A stretch of 64,000 nt of DNA from Paenibacillus vini. Lineage in GTDB: Bacteria; Bacillota; Bacilli; Paenibacillales; Paenibacillaceae. Positions 34,548 through 43,426 of this stretch are shown one piece after another. The stretch covers positions 124,001-188,000 of the forward strand of contig NZ_BOSL01000003.1 of the NCBI RefSeq assembly GCF_018403325.1, written 5' to 3'. A program made the translations under genes and the position numbers. Position 1 is the stretch's first letter. The number at the start of each line of letters is the position of its first letter. The notes under the pieces are model-generated. The model saw only the letters and a program-made list of their open reading frames with translations, did not search any database and was not told the DNA's origin.

Positions 34548-35534
34548 ATGAATCGGAAAAAGGTCGCTTTGGTATTTTTTTGCATGATTCTGGTCTTTGT
34601 GCTTGGGCAATTTACCGGAATCCATGCTTTCGTAGATGGCGGAGGCCGGCAGGATCGCGGCCAAGACGCTTTCGGAAGATTCGCGGACAGTCGGGGAGAA
34701 GGTGAACTCCTGGCTAAGATCAAGGAAGAGGCAGCCAAGCGGAGGATTGAGCCGGTGGATGCAGTTGTTGATCGGGTTTGGCGGGCGATTCCCGGGTACA
34801 ACGGTCTGGAAGTTGACATTGAGAGCACTTACCAAAAGGCGCGATTAAAGCCGGAAGGTACGGAAATTGAATATGTGTATAAGGAAATCAAGCCTAAGAT
34901 TAACCTCGATGATTTGGGAGCTCACCCGATTTATCGGGGGAACCCTAACAAGCCGATGGTCGCTTTTATGATCAACGTCGCTTGGGGCAACGAATATATC
35001 GTTCCGATGCTTGATACGTTAGATGAGGCCAAAGTGAAGGCGACTTTCTTTTTTGATGGAAGCTGGTTGAAAAAGAATGCCGATATTGCGCTGGAGATTC
35101 AAAAACGCGGCCATCAGCTTGAGAATCATGCTTATTCGCATCCTAACATGAGTCAACTGGACGACAGCAGGGCCAGGCTTGAAATTTCTAAAACGAAGGA
35201 TGTACTCAAGGAGAAACTTGGGGTAGACAACCGTTGGTTCGCTCCTCCATCCGGAGACTTTAATGACCGGACCGTTCGTCTGGCCGCCGAACAAGGTTTA
35301 AAAACGGTGTTGTGGACTGTAGATACGATCGATTGGCGGAAGCCGCCAGCGGAAACGATTATATCTCGAATCTCAAGCAAAGTAGAGCCGGGTTCGCTTA
35401 TCCTTATGCATCCCACAGCTTCCTCGCGAGATGCGCTTAAGGGGATGATTCAGGTCATCCGTAAAAAAGGACTTCAGTTAGGAACTGTAGACGAAACGCT
35501 GTCAAGTGACCGGGTGGTTTTGCCGGGGAGTTGA
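34548..35534 (+). CDS. YlxY-type polysaccharide deacetylase family protein with altered first motif
   Basis: A 328-residue protein with an N-terminal membrane anchor or signal (residues about 5-24) and a NodB fold. Motif 2 (NHAYSHPNM), motif 3 (RWFAPPSGDFN), motif 4 (DTIDWRKP) and motif 5 (LILMHP) are clear. Motif 1, normally TFDDG, is replaced by INVAWGNEY, so the usual catalytic base and one metal-ligand Asp are missing. It lies after pnp, where Bacilli carry ylxY, before mlpA. It acts outside the membrane if at all. Deacetylase activity is uncertain, and a sporulation role is only inferred from relatives. Confidence 0.88.
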   Translation: MNRKKVALVFFCMILVFVLGQFTGIHAFVDGGGRQDRGQDAFGRFADSRGEGELLAKIKEEAAKRRIEPVDAVVDRVWRAIPGYNGLEVDIESTYQKARLKPEGTEIEYVYKEIKPKINLDDLGAHPIYRGNPNKPMVAFMINVAWGNEYIVPMLDTLDEAKVKATFFFDGSWLKKNADIALEIQKRGHQLENHAYSHPNMSQLDDSRARLEISKTKDVLKEKLGVDNRWFAPPSGDFNDRTVRLAAEQGLKTVLWTVDTIDWRKPPAETIISRISSKVEPGSLILMHPTASSRDALKGMIQVIRKKGLQLGTVDETLSSDRVVLPGS

Positions 35535-35659
35535 GGATTCGGTGTTTTTTTGATAGGATATTGTTGCATTTGATTCCTTTCGAAGATAGTTTTACTGCTA
35601 TGCATTTTATTCAGTCAAAGCTAGCTAGAACATAAGCAGAACTTTTAGGAGGGCCATTC

Positions 35660-36913
35660 GTGAATAAAACGCAACTAAAAAACGGCCTTCGGGTGGTTAT
35701 GGAGAAAATACCGACCTGCCGCTCGGTGTCGTTCGGCATATGGGTAAAGACGGGTTCCCGTAACGAAACGCCTGAAATGGGCGGTATTTCGCATTTTATC
35801 GAACATATGTTGTTCAAGGGTACGGATCGGTTCAGCGCCAAGGATATCGCCGAGGAATTCGATGCCATCGGCGGTAACGTGAACGCCTTTACGTCCAAGG
35901 AATATACATGCTATTACGCCAAAGTACTGGATGAGCATTTACCGATCGCGGTGGATGTGCTCTCGGATATGTTTTTCCGTTCTTTGTTCGATGAAGAAGA
36001 ATTGCGCAAAGAGAAGAATGTAATCGTAGAAGAAATCTCAATGTATGAGGACACCCCTGACGACATGGTCCATGACCTGCTCGCGGAAGCGGCTTATGGC
36101 AGCCATGCGCTTGCTCTGCCCATACTTGGTACGGAAGAGAAGTTGCAGGCCATGGGTCCGGCGGATCTTCGCAAATACATGAACGAGAAATATACGATCG
36201 AGAATACGGTAATCGCCGTCGCGGGTAATATCGATGATTCAATTCTTGAGCTGCTCGAGAAATATTTCGGGGATTTTGCAAACCGGGGGATAGCCGATAT
36301 TTTGAGTGCTCCCGATTTTCTCGGCGGACTCAAATTTCATCGCAAAAAGACGGAACAAAACCATATTTGCCTCTCTTTCCCGGGGCTTCCGATCGGGGAT
36401 CCAAACCAATACGCAATGGTACTGCTGAACAATGCTTTGGGCGGCGGCATGAGCTCCAGACTGTTCCAGGAAATTCGCGAAAAGAGAGGCCTAGCCTATT
36501 CGGTGTATTCCTACCATAGCTCCCATGCGGATAGCGGTTTGTTTACCGTTTATGCCGGGACCGCACCTAAACAAACTAAAGAGGTGCTGGACCTGACAAA
36601 AGAGATCTTGCATGAGGTAGCCGTCAAGGGCATCAGTGAGAGTGAACTCCGTAAAGGCAAGGAGCAGTTAAAAGGAAGCTTGATTCTTAGCCTGGAAAGT
36701 ACGGGCAGCCGGATGAACCGGCTTGGCAAAAATGAATTGATGCTGGGGCGCCATTATACGCTTGACGAAATGATTGCCCGCATTGAAGATGTGACTATGG
36801 ATAATGTGAACGAGGTGCTCAAAACGATGTTTAACCAGCCGTATGCGCTTGCTATGGTAGGTGCTTCGGATCGTGTGCTGTCGGGAATAAGGAGAGATGA
36901 ACTTGTCGTATGA
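35660..36913 (+). CDS. mlpA: M16-family zinc peptidase (MlpA/YmxG)
   Basis: A 417-residue insulinase-family protease with the inverted zinc motif HFIEH near residue 49 ([15 protein letters not shown]) and the downstream Glu region [15 protein letters not shown]. The second, inactive-type domain carries the Arg/Tyr segment [17 protein letters not shown]. The start is GTG with AGGAGGG 6-7 bp upstream. It follows the ylxY-like gene as in B. subtilis and overlaps dut by 17 bp. The substrate is unknown. Confidence 0.93.
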   Translation: MNKTQLKNGLRVVMEKIPTCRSVSFGIWVKTGSRNETPEMGGISHFIEHMLFKGTDRFSAKDIAEEFDAIGGNVNAFTSKEYTCYYAKVLDEHLPIAVDVLSDMFFRSLFDEEELRKEKNVIVEEISMYEDTPDDMVHDLLAEAAYGSHALALPILGTEEKLQAMGPADLRKYMNEKYTIENTVIAVAGNIDDSILELLEKYFGDFANRGIADILSAPDFLGGLKFHRKKTEQNHICLSFPGLPIGDPNQYAMVLLNNALGGGMSSRLFQEIREKRGLAYSVYSYHSSHADSGLFTVYAGTAPKQTKEVLDLTKEILHEVAVKGISESELRKGKEQLKGSLILSLESTGSRMNRLGKNELMLGRHYTLDEMIARIEDVTMDNVNEVLKTMFNQPYALAMVGASDRVLSGIRRDELVV

Positions 36914-37352
36914 TGTTCAGATTCAATTAATTGCGGGAAATGAAGACATTGAGTTACCGCGCAAAATGTCGGAGCTGGCTTCAGGGTTTGATTTGTATGC
37001 TGCGGTAACCGAGGAACTGGTGCTGCACCCGGGAGAGCGTCAGCTAGTGCCTACCGGGATAGCCATCGCTATGCCCGGCGGTCTGGAGGCTCAGATTCGC
37101 CCTCGGAGCGGGCTTGCGTTCAAGCATGGCATTACCTGCCTCAACACGCCAGGCACGATCGATGCCGATTATAGAGGCGAAATTAAAGTGCTTCTGATTA
37201 ATCTCGGACAGGAGCCGTTCACGATCAAGAGAAATGAGCGGATTGCCCAAATGGTCTTCCAGATCGTTCCGGAAGTGAATTTGTCCCGGGTTGACGAATT
37301 GTCGGAGACCGTCCGCGGCGCCGGCGGATTCGGCCACACCGGAACCAAATGA
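36897..37352 (+). CDS. dut: Deoxyuridine 5'-triphosphate nucleotidohydrolase (trimeric type)
   Basis: Hydrolyses dUTP to dUMP, keeping uracil out of DNA. All five motifs of the trimeric family are present in order: [42 protein letters not shown] and [10 protein letters not shown]. It is 151 residues long and starts at an ATG inside mlpA (17-bp overlap), with an AAGGAGAG-like site (ATAAGGAGAGATGA) just before. It ends ahead of a strong terminator, so mlpA-dut form one unit. Confidence 0.97.
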   Translation: MNLSYDVQIQLIAGNEDIELPRKMSELASGFDLYAAVTEELVLHPGERQLVPTGIAIAMPGGLEAQIRPRSGLAFKHGITCLNTPGTIDADYRGEIKVLLINLGQEPFTIKRNERIAQMVFQIVPEVNLSRVDELSETVRGAGGFGHTGTK

Positions 37353-37365
37353 ATCAAAAACCGTT

Positions 37366-37405
37366 AAGGACCTCGTCACTCAGTGACGGGGTCCTTATTT
37401 TTTTT
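37366..37405 (+). terminator. Strong intrinsic terminator after dut
   Basis: AAGGACCTCGTCACT pairs almost perfectly with AGTGACGGGGTCCTT, followed by a T run. Confidence 0.92.
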
Positions 37406-37440
37406 CGCGGGAATAAGGTATTATTCGTCTCCCGGTTTTC

Positions 37441-37468
37441 ACCACTTTGTAGGCCACGGCATAAGATG
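37441..37468 (+). promoter_or_regulatory. Possible sigma-K promoter of dpaA-dpaB
   Basis: AC at 37441-37442 and CATAAGATG at 37460-37468 with a 17-base gap resemble the mother-cell sigma-K pattern (AC, 16-17, CATA-N3-TA). The B. subtilis spoVF operon is known to be sigma-K dependent. The assignment is a pattern match only. Confidence 0.4.
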
Positions 37469-37505
37469 CTCTATATTGTATTGCCTGGAAGGAGTGCCGA
37501 AGTTG

Positions 37506-38405
37506 ATGCTAACTGGCCTAACCATCGTCTTTCTGGGCGGAGACGCCCGCCAGGTGGAAGTGATTAACAAATGTGTGGAGTTGGACGCTGCGGTGCGGGT
37601 GGTTGGCTTTGAAACCCTGGACACCCCGCTTGCCGGCGTCACTCTTGAAACGCTGACCCCGGAGCTGCTTCAGGAAGCGGACGTGATCGTGCTTCCCGTA
37701 GTAGGATGTTCCGATCAGGGTGAGATACCCGCACCGTTCTCCAAAGATAATCTGGTCTTGAAGAAGGAACTGTTTTCAGCGATAAAGGAAGGTACTTTGG
37801 TTTATACGGGAATAGCCAAAAGTTTCTTGAAGCGAATGGGAGCGGAATACGGTTTTCGCTTGATCGAACTGTTGGAAAGAGATGATGTAGCGATCTACAA
37901 CTCGATTCCGACGGCCGAAGGAGCGGTAATGATGGCGATCCAGAACACGGATATCACCATCCACGGCTCCAATTGCATGGTTCTAGGAATAGGGCGAACA
38001 GGTTTTACACTGGCAAGAACTCTGCAGGGTTTGGGAGCGAATGTACAGGTGGGAGTACGCAGGGAGGCCGATGTGGCCAGGGCGGTGCAAATGGGCTGGA
38101 AGCCTTTTGCGGCAACGGATTTGAACGCTTACGGAGTCGGGATTGACTTGATTTTTAACACAATTCCGACTATGATAGTCACAGCGCAAATCATCTCGAA
38201 ACTGCCCCGTCAAGCAGTTATTATCGACCTTGCCTCGGCTCCCGGCGGAACGGATTTCCGGTTTGCCGAGAAGCGCGGAATCAAGGCGCTCCTTGCTCCC
38301 GGTTTGCCCGGAATCGTCGCTCCCAAAACGGCTGGAATCATCATGGCGAAAACGCTCAGTCAGTCGATTATGGAAGAGTTTCATTTACGGGGGGATGAAG
38401 AGTGA
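37506..38405 (+). CDS. dpaA: Dipicolinate synthase subunit A
   Basis: With DpaB it makes dipicolinic acid from dihydrodipicolinate in the mother cell for loading into spores. The 299-residue protein opens MLTGLTIVFLGGDARQVEVI and has a C-terminal Rossmann NAD(P) segment (VLGIGRTGFTLARTLQGLGA) near residue 160. I chose the ATG at 37506 (TTG at 37503 is an alternative) after GGAAGGAG. The upstream extension of the frame runs through the dut terminator. The stop overlaps dpaB by 4 bp. Confidence 0.96.
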   Translation: MLTGLTIVFLGGDARQVEVINKCVELDAAVRVVGFETLDTPLAGVTLETLTPELLQEADVIVLPVVGCSDQGEIPAPFSKDNLVLKKELFSAIKEGTLVYTGIAKSFLKRMGAEYGFRLIELLERDDVAIYNSIPTAEGAVMMAIQNTDITIHGSNCMVLGIGRTGFTLARTLQGLGANVQVGVRREADVARAVQMGWKPFAATDLNAYGVGIDLIFNTIPTMIVTAQIISKLPRQAVIIDLASAPGGTDFRFAEKRGIKALLAPGLPGIVAPKTAGIIMAKTLSQSIMEEFHLRGDEE

Positions 38406-38995
38406 ATTGGCAGGGGAAAACAGTAGGTTATGCTGTGACGGGATCGCATTGCACCTTGGCTGAGGTTATGTCTCAGATCCAACGATTTGTCGATGACGGC
38501 GCCAAAGTGGTGCCGATCATTTCGCAATCCGTACTGAGCACGGATACCCGATTCGGTAAATCGGATCATTGGCAAAAGCAATTGAAAGATATAACAGGGA
38601 ATGATATCATTTCTTCAATTGTCGACGCGGAGCCGCTCGGACCTACCAAATTGCTTGATGTGCTGGCCATCGCTCCTTGTACGGGGACTACGACCAGCAA
38701 GCTGGCAAATGCGGTTACGGACAGTCCTGTCCTGATGGCTGCCAAAGCGACGCTTCGCAACGGGCGCCCGGTAGTGCTTGCGGTTTCGACCAACGACGGA
38801 TTGGGCTTCAATATGGCGAACATCGCCAAATTGATCGTTGCCAAAAATATATATTTCGTTCCATTCGGACAGGATAACCCGGATAACAAACCAAATTCGC
38901 TCGTAGCGCGAATGGAGCTTGTGCCGGAAACCTGCTATGCGGCAATCGAGGGGAAACAGCTTCAGCCGCTGATCATTGAACGATTTCGGGACTGA
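38402..38995 (+). CDS. dpaB: Dipicolinate synthase subunit B (flavoprotein)
   Basis: The flavoprotein-like partner of DpaA. The 197-residue product starts with GTG inside the dpaA stop (GTGA), begins WQGKTVGYAVTGSHCTLAEV and has the family segments APCTGTTTSKLANAVTD and PFGQDNPDNKPNSL. It completes the spoVF pair. In B. subtilis asd follows directly; here a 230-bp gap and dapG follow instead. Confidence 0.96.
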   Translation: MNWQGKTVGYAVTGSHCTLAEVMSQIQRFVDDGAKVVPIISQSVLSTDTRFGKSDHWQKQLKDITGNDIISSIVDAEPLGPTKLLDVLAIAPCTGTTTSKLANAVTDSPVLMAAKATLRNGRPVVLAVSTNDGLGFNMANIAKLIVAKNIYFVPFGQDNPDNKPNSLVARMELVPETCYAAIEGKQLQPLIIERFRD

Positions 38996-39225
38996 TTGAA
39001 CTCATTCAAACTTTGCAAATCGACAAACTCCGAAATAACGGATATACTTTGAAAGAAATGAAAAATGGATCGTGAAACGAGAAAGAAGATATTCGGGGAC
39101 GATTCGATTCAGGTTCCTTGAAACTGAACCTGTGGATCGTCTCGAATTATCTGCAAATGAACACACATTAGAACAACGGAATGAAGAACTGCTTTACTCC
39201 GCTTACTTAAAATGGAGGAATACCC
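38996..39225 (+). other. Intergenic region holding a long hairpin, in place of asd
   Basis: No credible gene. It contains a possible promoter (TCGACA 39020-39025, 17 bp, TATACT 39043-39048) and a long interrupted hairpin at 39091-39147: ATTCG/CGAAT, GACGAT/ATCGTC and CAGGTTC/GAACCTG nested in register. No T run follows the hairpin. No fragment resembling aspartate-semialdehyde dehydrogenase was found. Confidence 0.6.
39091..39147 (+). promoter_or_regulatory. Long leader hairpin upstream of dapG
   Basis: Three nested perfect stems (5, 6 and 7 bp: 39091-39095/39143-39147, 39098-39103/39136-39141, 39110-39116/39126-39132) with small internal loops. It lies about 45 bases downstream of the possible promoter and 79 bases before the dapG ATG. 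The role is unknown; it could be a leader regulating aspartokinase or a stability element. Confidence 0.6.
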
Positions 39226-40446
39226 ATGCGCATCTTGGTGCAGAAGTTTGGTGGCACGTCACTCTCGACAAAGGAAGCCAGAGGACATGTCATCTCGCAT
39301 ATCCGCCGGGAACTGGATAACGGTTACCGGCTTATCGTTGTGGTTTCAGCTATGGGCCGTAAGGGGGATCCTTACGCCACGGATACTCTTTTGGATTTGA
39401 TAGCTTCAGGCGGAGGCTCGCTGCCTTCGCGCGAACAGGATTTACTGCTTTCCTGCGGTGAAATTATTTCGGCAACCATGCTTTGCAGTTTGCTGCAAGA
39501 ACAATCCATCAGCTCCGTCGTGCTAACCGGAGCACAAGCTGGTTTCCGGACGGACAGTCAATTCGGCAATGCCAGAATTCTGGATATGGTTCCTACAAGG
39601 GTCTTGGAAGAACTGCAGACCCATGATGTGGTCGTGGTTACCGGTTTCCAGGGGCAAAACCAGAACGGCGACTTTACTACGCTCGGCCGGGGAGGAAGCG
39701 ATACTTCGGCAACGGCGCTGGGTGCGGCGCTGCATGCTGAAATGGTGGACATTTACACCGATGTGGACGGAATCCTCACCGCCGATCCGAGAATTGTAGA
39801 AGACGCCAAGCAGCTTGATTATGTCAGCTATGCTGAAATATGCAATATGGCCCACCAGGGGGCGAAGGTGATTCATCCCCGCGCCGTAGAAATCGCCATG
39901 CAAGCCGGCATCCCGGTTCGGGTTCGTTCCACATTTTCTCAAAGCGAAGGTACCCTGGTTGCCAATCCGGAAGGTTTTAAAGACGTGCAAATCGGGATTG
40001 TCGACCGTTTCGTGACCGGAATCGCCTATGTGGCTAACGTGACACAGATCAAGGTTGAAGCCGGCGGCAGCGGTTCGGACAACCTGCAGTTGCAGGTGTT
40101 TAAAGCGATGGCCGAGAATGCGATCAGCGTCGATTTTATTAATGTTACCCCGTCAGGGGCGGTTTATACCGTTTTTGACAGCGAGGCCGCTAAGGCTCGC
40201 CGGGTTCTGGACGATTTGGGACTTCATCCTCAGATTTTATCCGGCTGCGCCAAGGTATCGGTCATCGGCGGAGGCATTAACGGTGTACCGGGAATCATGG
40301 CCCGGATCGTAGAGGCGCTTACCGAACAGAAAATCCAGATCCTCCAATCGGCCGATTCCAATACGACGATTTGGGTTCTAGTGAACAAAGAAGATATGGT
40401 GCAAGCCCTACGTGCGCTGCATGCCAAATTCGAACTTGGCAAGTAG
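39226..40446 (+). CDS. dapG: Aspartokinase, DapG type
   Basis: Phosphorylates aspartate, the entry to lysine, diaminopimelate, threonine and methionine. The 406-residue protein has the kinase N terminus (VQKFGGTSLSTKEARGH; FTTLGRGGSDTSATALGAAL) and two C-terminal ACT domains (from about residue 265). The position before dapA, and relation to dipicolinate genes, match the B. subtilis aspartokinase I locus, whose enzyme is inhibited by meso-diaminopimelate. That inhibition here is inferred. The ATG at 39226 has TGGAGGAAT 6-7 bp upstream. Confidence 0.95.
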   Translation: MRILVQKFGGTSLSTKEARGHVISHIRRELDNGYRLIVVVSAMGRKGDPYATDTLLDLIASGGGSLPSREQDLLLSCGEIISATMLCSLLQEQSISSVVLTGAQAGFRTDSQFGNARILDMVPTRVLEELQTHDVVVVTGFQGQNQNGDFTTLGRGGSDTSATALGAALHAEMVDIYTDVDGILTADPRIVEDAKQLDYVSYAEICNMAHQGAKVIHPRAVEIAMQAGIPVRVRSTFSQSEGTLVANPEGFKDVQIGIVDRFVTGIAYVANVTQIKVEAGGSGSDNLQLQVFKAMAENAISVDFINVTPSGAVYTVFDSEAAKARRVLDDLGLHPQILSGCAKVSVIGGGINGVPGIMARIVEALTEQKIQILQSADSNTTIWVLVNKEDMVQALRALHAKFELGK

Positions 40447-40491
40447 CAAGCTCCGTAGGGAATTAGTCATATATATTAAGGAGGAGACAAC

Positions 40492-41355
40492 GTGGATTTC
40501 GGAAGATTGATAACAGCGATGGTAACTCCCTTCGATAACAAGAATGAGATCGATTGGGAACAAACCGCACGACTTATGGATTATTTGATTGATAATCAAA
40601 AGTCTGACAGTCTTGTCATTTGCGGAACAACAGGGGAGTCTCCCACTTTATCCGATAAGGAAAAATTGGAAATGTTCGCTTTTGCCGTCAAACATGCGGC
40701 CGGACGCTGTAAAATTATTGCAGGAACGGGTAGTAATAATACGGCTCATTCGATACAGTTATCGAAAGATGCCGAAGCTACCGGGGTAGATGCACTCTTG
40801 CTTGTGGCTCCTTATTACAACAAGCCGAATCAGGAAGGGCTGTACCGTCATTTTGAGGCGATCGCGACCTCAACGAAGCTACCGGTCATGATCTACAACG
40901 TACCAAGCCGGTCCGTGATCAGCATTAGCAAAGAAACAACGCTTCGTCTGGCGCAAATCCCGAATATCATTGCGACGAAGGAATGCGCTCCGTTGGAGCA
41001 GGTGGCGGGAATTGCCGCAGAAGCCCCGGAAGGCTTCAAGGTTTATTCCGGTGACGACGCATCCGCATTGCCTGCCATTTCCGTAGGCGCTTACGGCGTT
41101 GTTAGCGTAGCCGGCCATATTGTCGGCCCAGCCATGAAAGAAATGATTGAGTCGTTTGTCGCCGGGAATGTAGAGAATGCGGCAAAGTTACATCAGAAGT
41201 TGCTTCCGGTATTCAAAGGCTTATTCGAATGTCCAAGTCCGGTAGCCGTAAAATATGCGCTTAACGAATTGGGACAATCTGTTGGTTCCGTACGTCTTCC
41301 CCTGATTCCGCCAAACGATGACGAAGCGGTCAGAATCCGCGCTCTTCTTGGCTAA
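40492..41355 (+). CDS. dapA: 4-hydroxy-tetrahydrodipicolinate synthase
   Basis: Condenses pyruvate and aspartate semialdehyde, giving the precursor of both lysine/DAP and spore dipicolinate. The 287-residue TIM-barrel protein has CGTTGESPTLSDKEK near residue 45, the Tyr segment LLVAPYYNKPNQEGLYRHF and the Schiff-base Lys in IIATKEC near residue 163. The start is GTG with AAGGAGGAG upstream. A strong terminator follows. Its substrate comes from Asd, which is not encoded in this window. Confidence 0.96.
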   Translation: MDFGRLITAMVTPFDNKNEIDWEQTARLMDYLIDNQKSDSLVICGTTGESPTLSDKEKLEMFAFAVKHAAGRCKIIAGTGSNNTAHSIQLSKDAEATGVDALLLVAPYYNKPNQEGLYRHFEAIATSTKLPVMIYNVPSRSVISISKETTLRLAQIPNIIATKECAPLEQVAGIAAEAPEGFKVYSGDDASALPAISVGAYGVVSVAGHIVGPAMKEMIESFVAGNVENAAKLHQKLLPVFKGLFECPSPVAVKYALNELGQSVGSVRLPLIPPNDDEAVRIRALLG

Positions 41356-41381
41356 CAGCCAAAAATATGTTTCATTTCCAT

Positions 41382-41415
41382 AAACCGATGCCGTCTTAGA
41401 GGCATCGGTTTTTTT
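41382..41415 (+). terminator. Intrinsic terminator after dapA
   Basis: AAACCGATGCC, an 8-base loop and GGCATCGGTTT form a perfect 11-bp stem followed by T residues. Confidence 0.93.
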
Positions 41416-41458
41416 ACGATGGAGCAAGGTAACGTTATGAAGGCGGCAGGCGGCTGAC

Positions 41459-41488
41459 TTGTATTTTGCCAAATTAATCATGTATAAT
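41459..41488 (+). promoter_or_regulatory. Promoter of the RNase J gene
   Basis: TTGTAT (41459-41464), an 18-bp spacer and a perfect TATAAT (41483-41488). It gives a leader of about 110 bases, AT-rich, before the TTG start. Confidence 0.7.
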
Positions 41489-41607
41489 GGTTTCAAGTGA
41501 CTGGGTGCGGTGATTTATTAATTAACAATTAATATAAGAAAAGCACTGATCGGTGCATTTTCATTTACAAATTATGACGTCCAAAATAATAGGAGGGTTA
41601 GATTCAC

Positions 41608-43287
41608 TTGTCTAAAAAAATGAATACTGATAAATTGATGATCTTTGCCCTGGGCGGCGTCGCTGAAATCGGGAAGAACATGTATGTTGTCCAGTATGGT
41701 AATGACATCGTCGTTATCGATGCCGGCTTGAAATTTCCGGAAGAGGACATGCTCGGTATCGACATCGTTATTCCCGATATCACTTACCTGACGGAGAACC
41801 GTGACAAGGTAAGGGGTATCGTATTGACCCACGGCCATGAAGACCATATCGGCGGATTGCCTTATGTGCTCAGAAACTTGAATGTTCCGGTTTACGGGAC
41901 AAAGCTGACGCTGGGCCTTGTCGAGAACAAATTGAAGGAAGCCGGATTGCTCGGAGATACGAAGCGGGTATTGATCCATGCTGACTCGGAGATTCAGTTG
42001 GGATCGTCGATGAAAGCCACTTTCTTTAGAACGAACCACAGTATCCCCGATTCCGTCGGAGTGTGCATCGAGACGCCGGAAGGCAATGTCGTTCACACCG
42101 GCGACTTCAAATTCGATCATACTCCAGTCAATGATCAATTTGCCGACCTGCATCGAATGGGGGAAATCGGAAAGAAGGGCGTACTTGCCCTGCTGTCGGA
42201 TAGTACAAATGCCGAGAAACCTGGATTTACCCCTTCGGAGAAAAACGTAGGGATCGTGCTTGACGATATTTTCCGTAAAGCGGAACAGCGCGTCGTCGTG
42301 GCGACCTTTGCATCGAATGTGCATCGGATTCAGCAAGTCATCGACGCTGCATTCTCGACGGGACGCAAAGTAACGATTATTGGCCGCAGTATGGTCAACG
42401 TAGTATCGATCGCTTCGGAACTCGGTTATTTGAATGTTCCGGACGGCATTTTGATCGAACCTGAAGAAGTGAATAAAATGGCGGCGGACCGGGTCGTTAT
42501 TTTATGTACAGGCAGTCAGGGAGAACCGATGTCGGCGTTGACGCGTATGGCGCGTTCGACTCACCGCAAAGTGGATATTTTGCCTGGCGATACGGTTATC
42601 ATTGCGGCTACCCCGGTACCCGGCAATGAGAAGTATGTTGGACGAACTATTGATGAATTGTTCCGCCTGGGAGCGGAAGTTATATACAGCGGTTCCAATT
42701 CCGGAGTACACGTATCCGGACATGGCAGTCAGGAAGAGCTGAAGCTGATGCTTAACCTGATGCGTCCTAAATATTTCATTCCGATTCACGGCGAGTACCG
42801 GATGCTTCGCAAGCATGCGCTGCTTGGGCAATCGGTCGGTGTCGAACCGGAGAACATCTTCCTGGTCGATATCGGGGATATCGTTGAAATCCAAGGCGGG
42901 GTTGCCCGCAAAGCCGGTAAAGTACCGGCCGGTAATGTCCTGATCGACGGCCTCGGCGTAGGCGATGTTGGTAACATCGTTCTTCGCGACCGCAAGCTGC
43001 TGTCCCAGGACGGTATTCTCGTAGTTGTCGTAACGTTGAGCAAACAGGATGGCACGATCGTATCGGGACCGGACATCATTTCCAGAGGTTTTGTCTATGT
43101 TCGTGAATCCGAAGGTCTGCTTGATGAAGCAAACCGGATCGTCTCCAGTACGCTGGAGAAATTGATGAGCGAGAACGTAAACGAATGGGCATCGCTCAAA
43201 ACAAGCGTGAAGGATTCGTTGGGTCGATTCCTGTATGAACAGACCCGCCGCAGACCGATGATTCTTCCAATTATTATGGAAGTTTGA
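41608..43287 (+). CDS. rnj: Ribonuclease J
   Basis: A metallo-beta-lactamase/beta-CASP ribonuclease with 5'-3' exo- and endonuclease activity in RNA decay. The 559-residue protein begins with a TTG preceded by AGGAGGG and has the full metal-binding motif HGHEDHIGG near residue 75, GDFKFDHTPV, and SDSTNAEKPGFTPSE. Its place after dapA is that of B. subtilis rnjB (RNase J2), but the intact HxHxDH motif and the flanking LRNLNVPVYGTKLTL look like RNase J1. I therefore give no J1/J2 letter. Confidence 0.94.
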   Translation: MSKKMNTDKLMIFALGGVAEIGKNMYVVQYGNDIVVIDAGLKFPEEDMLGIDIVIPDITYLTENRDKVRGIVLTHGHEDHIGGLPYVLRNLNVPVYGTKLTLGLVENKLKEAGLLGDTKRVLIHADSEIQLGSSMKATFFRTNHSIPDSVGVCIETPEGNVVHTGDFKFDHTPVNDQFADLHRMGEIGKKGVLALLSDSTNAEKPGFTPSEKNVGIVLDDIFRKAEQRVVVATFASNVHRIQQVIDAAFSTGRKVTIIGRSMVNVVSIASELGYLNVPDGILIEPEEVNKMAADRVVILCTGSQGEPMSALTRMARSTHRKVDILPGDTVIIAATPVPGNEKYVGRTIDELFRLGAEVIYSGSNSGVHVSGHGSQEELKLMLNLMRPKYFIPIHGEYRMLRKHALLGQSVGVEPENIFLVDIGDIVEIQGGVARKAGKVPAGNVLIDGLGVGDVGNIVLRDRKLLSQDGILVVVVTLSKQDGTIVSGPDIISRGFVYVRESEGLLDEANRIVSSTLEKLMSENVNEWASLKTSVKDSLGRFLYEQTRRRPMILPIIMEV

Positions 43288-43325
43288 TTGGCGGCTATGA
43301 CAAATTTATAACTAGGCACACAGTC

Positions 43326-43380
43326 GCCTCTTCTCCTGCCGGTAATATTGGACGGTTCCTTGCGGGAGAGGAGGCTTTTT
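43326..43380 (+). terminator. Intrinsic terminator after rnj
   Basis: GCCTCTTCTCCTGC pairs with GCGGGAGAGGAGGC (small bulge) around a 27-base loop and is followed by TTTTT. Confidence 0.85.
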
Positions 43381-43426
43381 GAGTTGAGTTTCAGAAGCTT
43401 ATGGTAAGGGACTTTTTGGTTTGAAG

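Noticed and set aside
39072-39320. Open frame of 82 codons upstream of dapG
   Set aside because: It includes the long hairpin, overlaps the dapG start in another frame, and resembles no part of Asd or any family I know.
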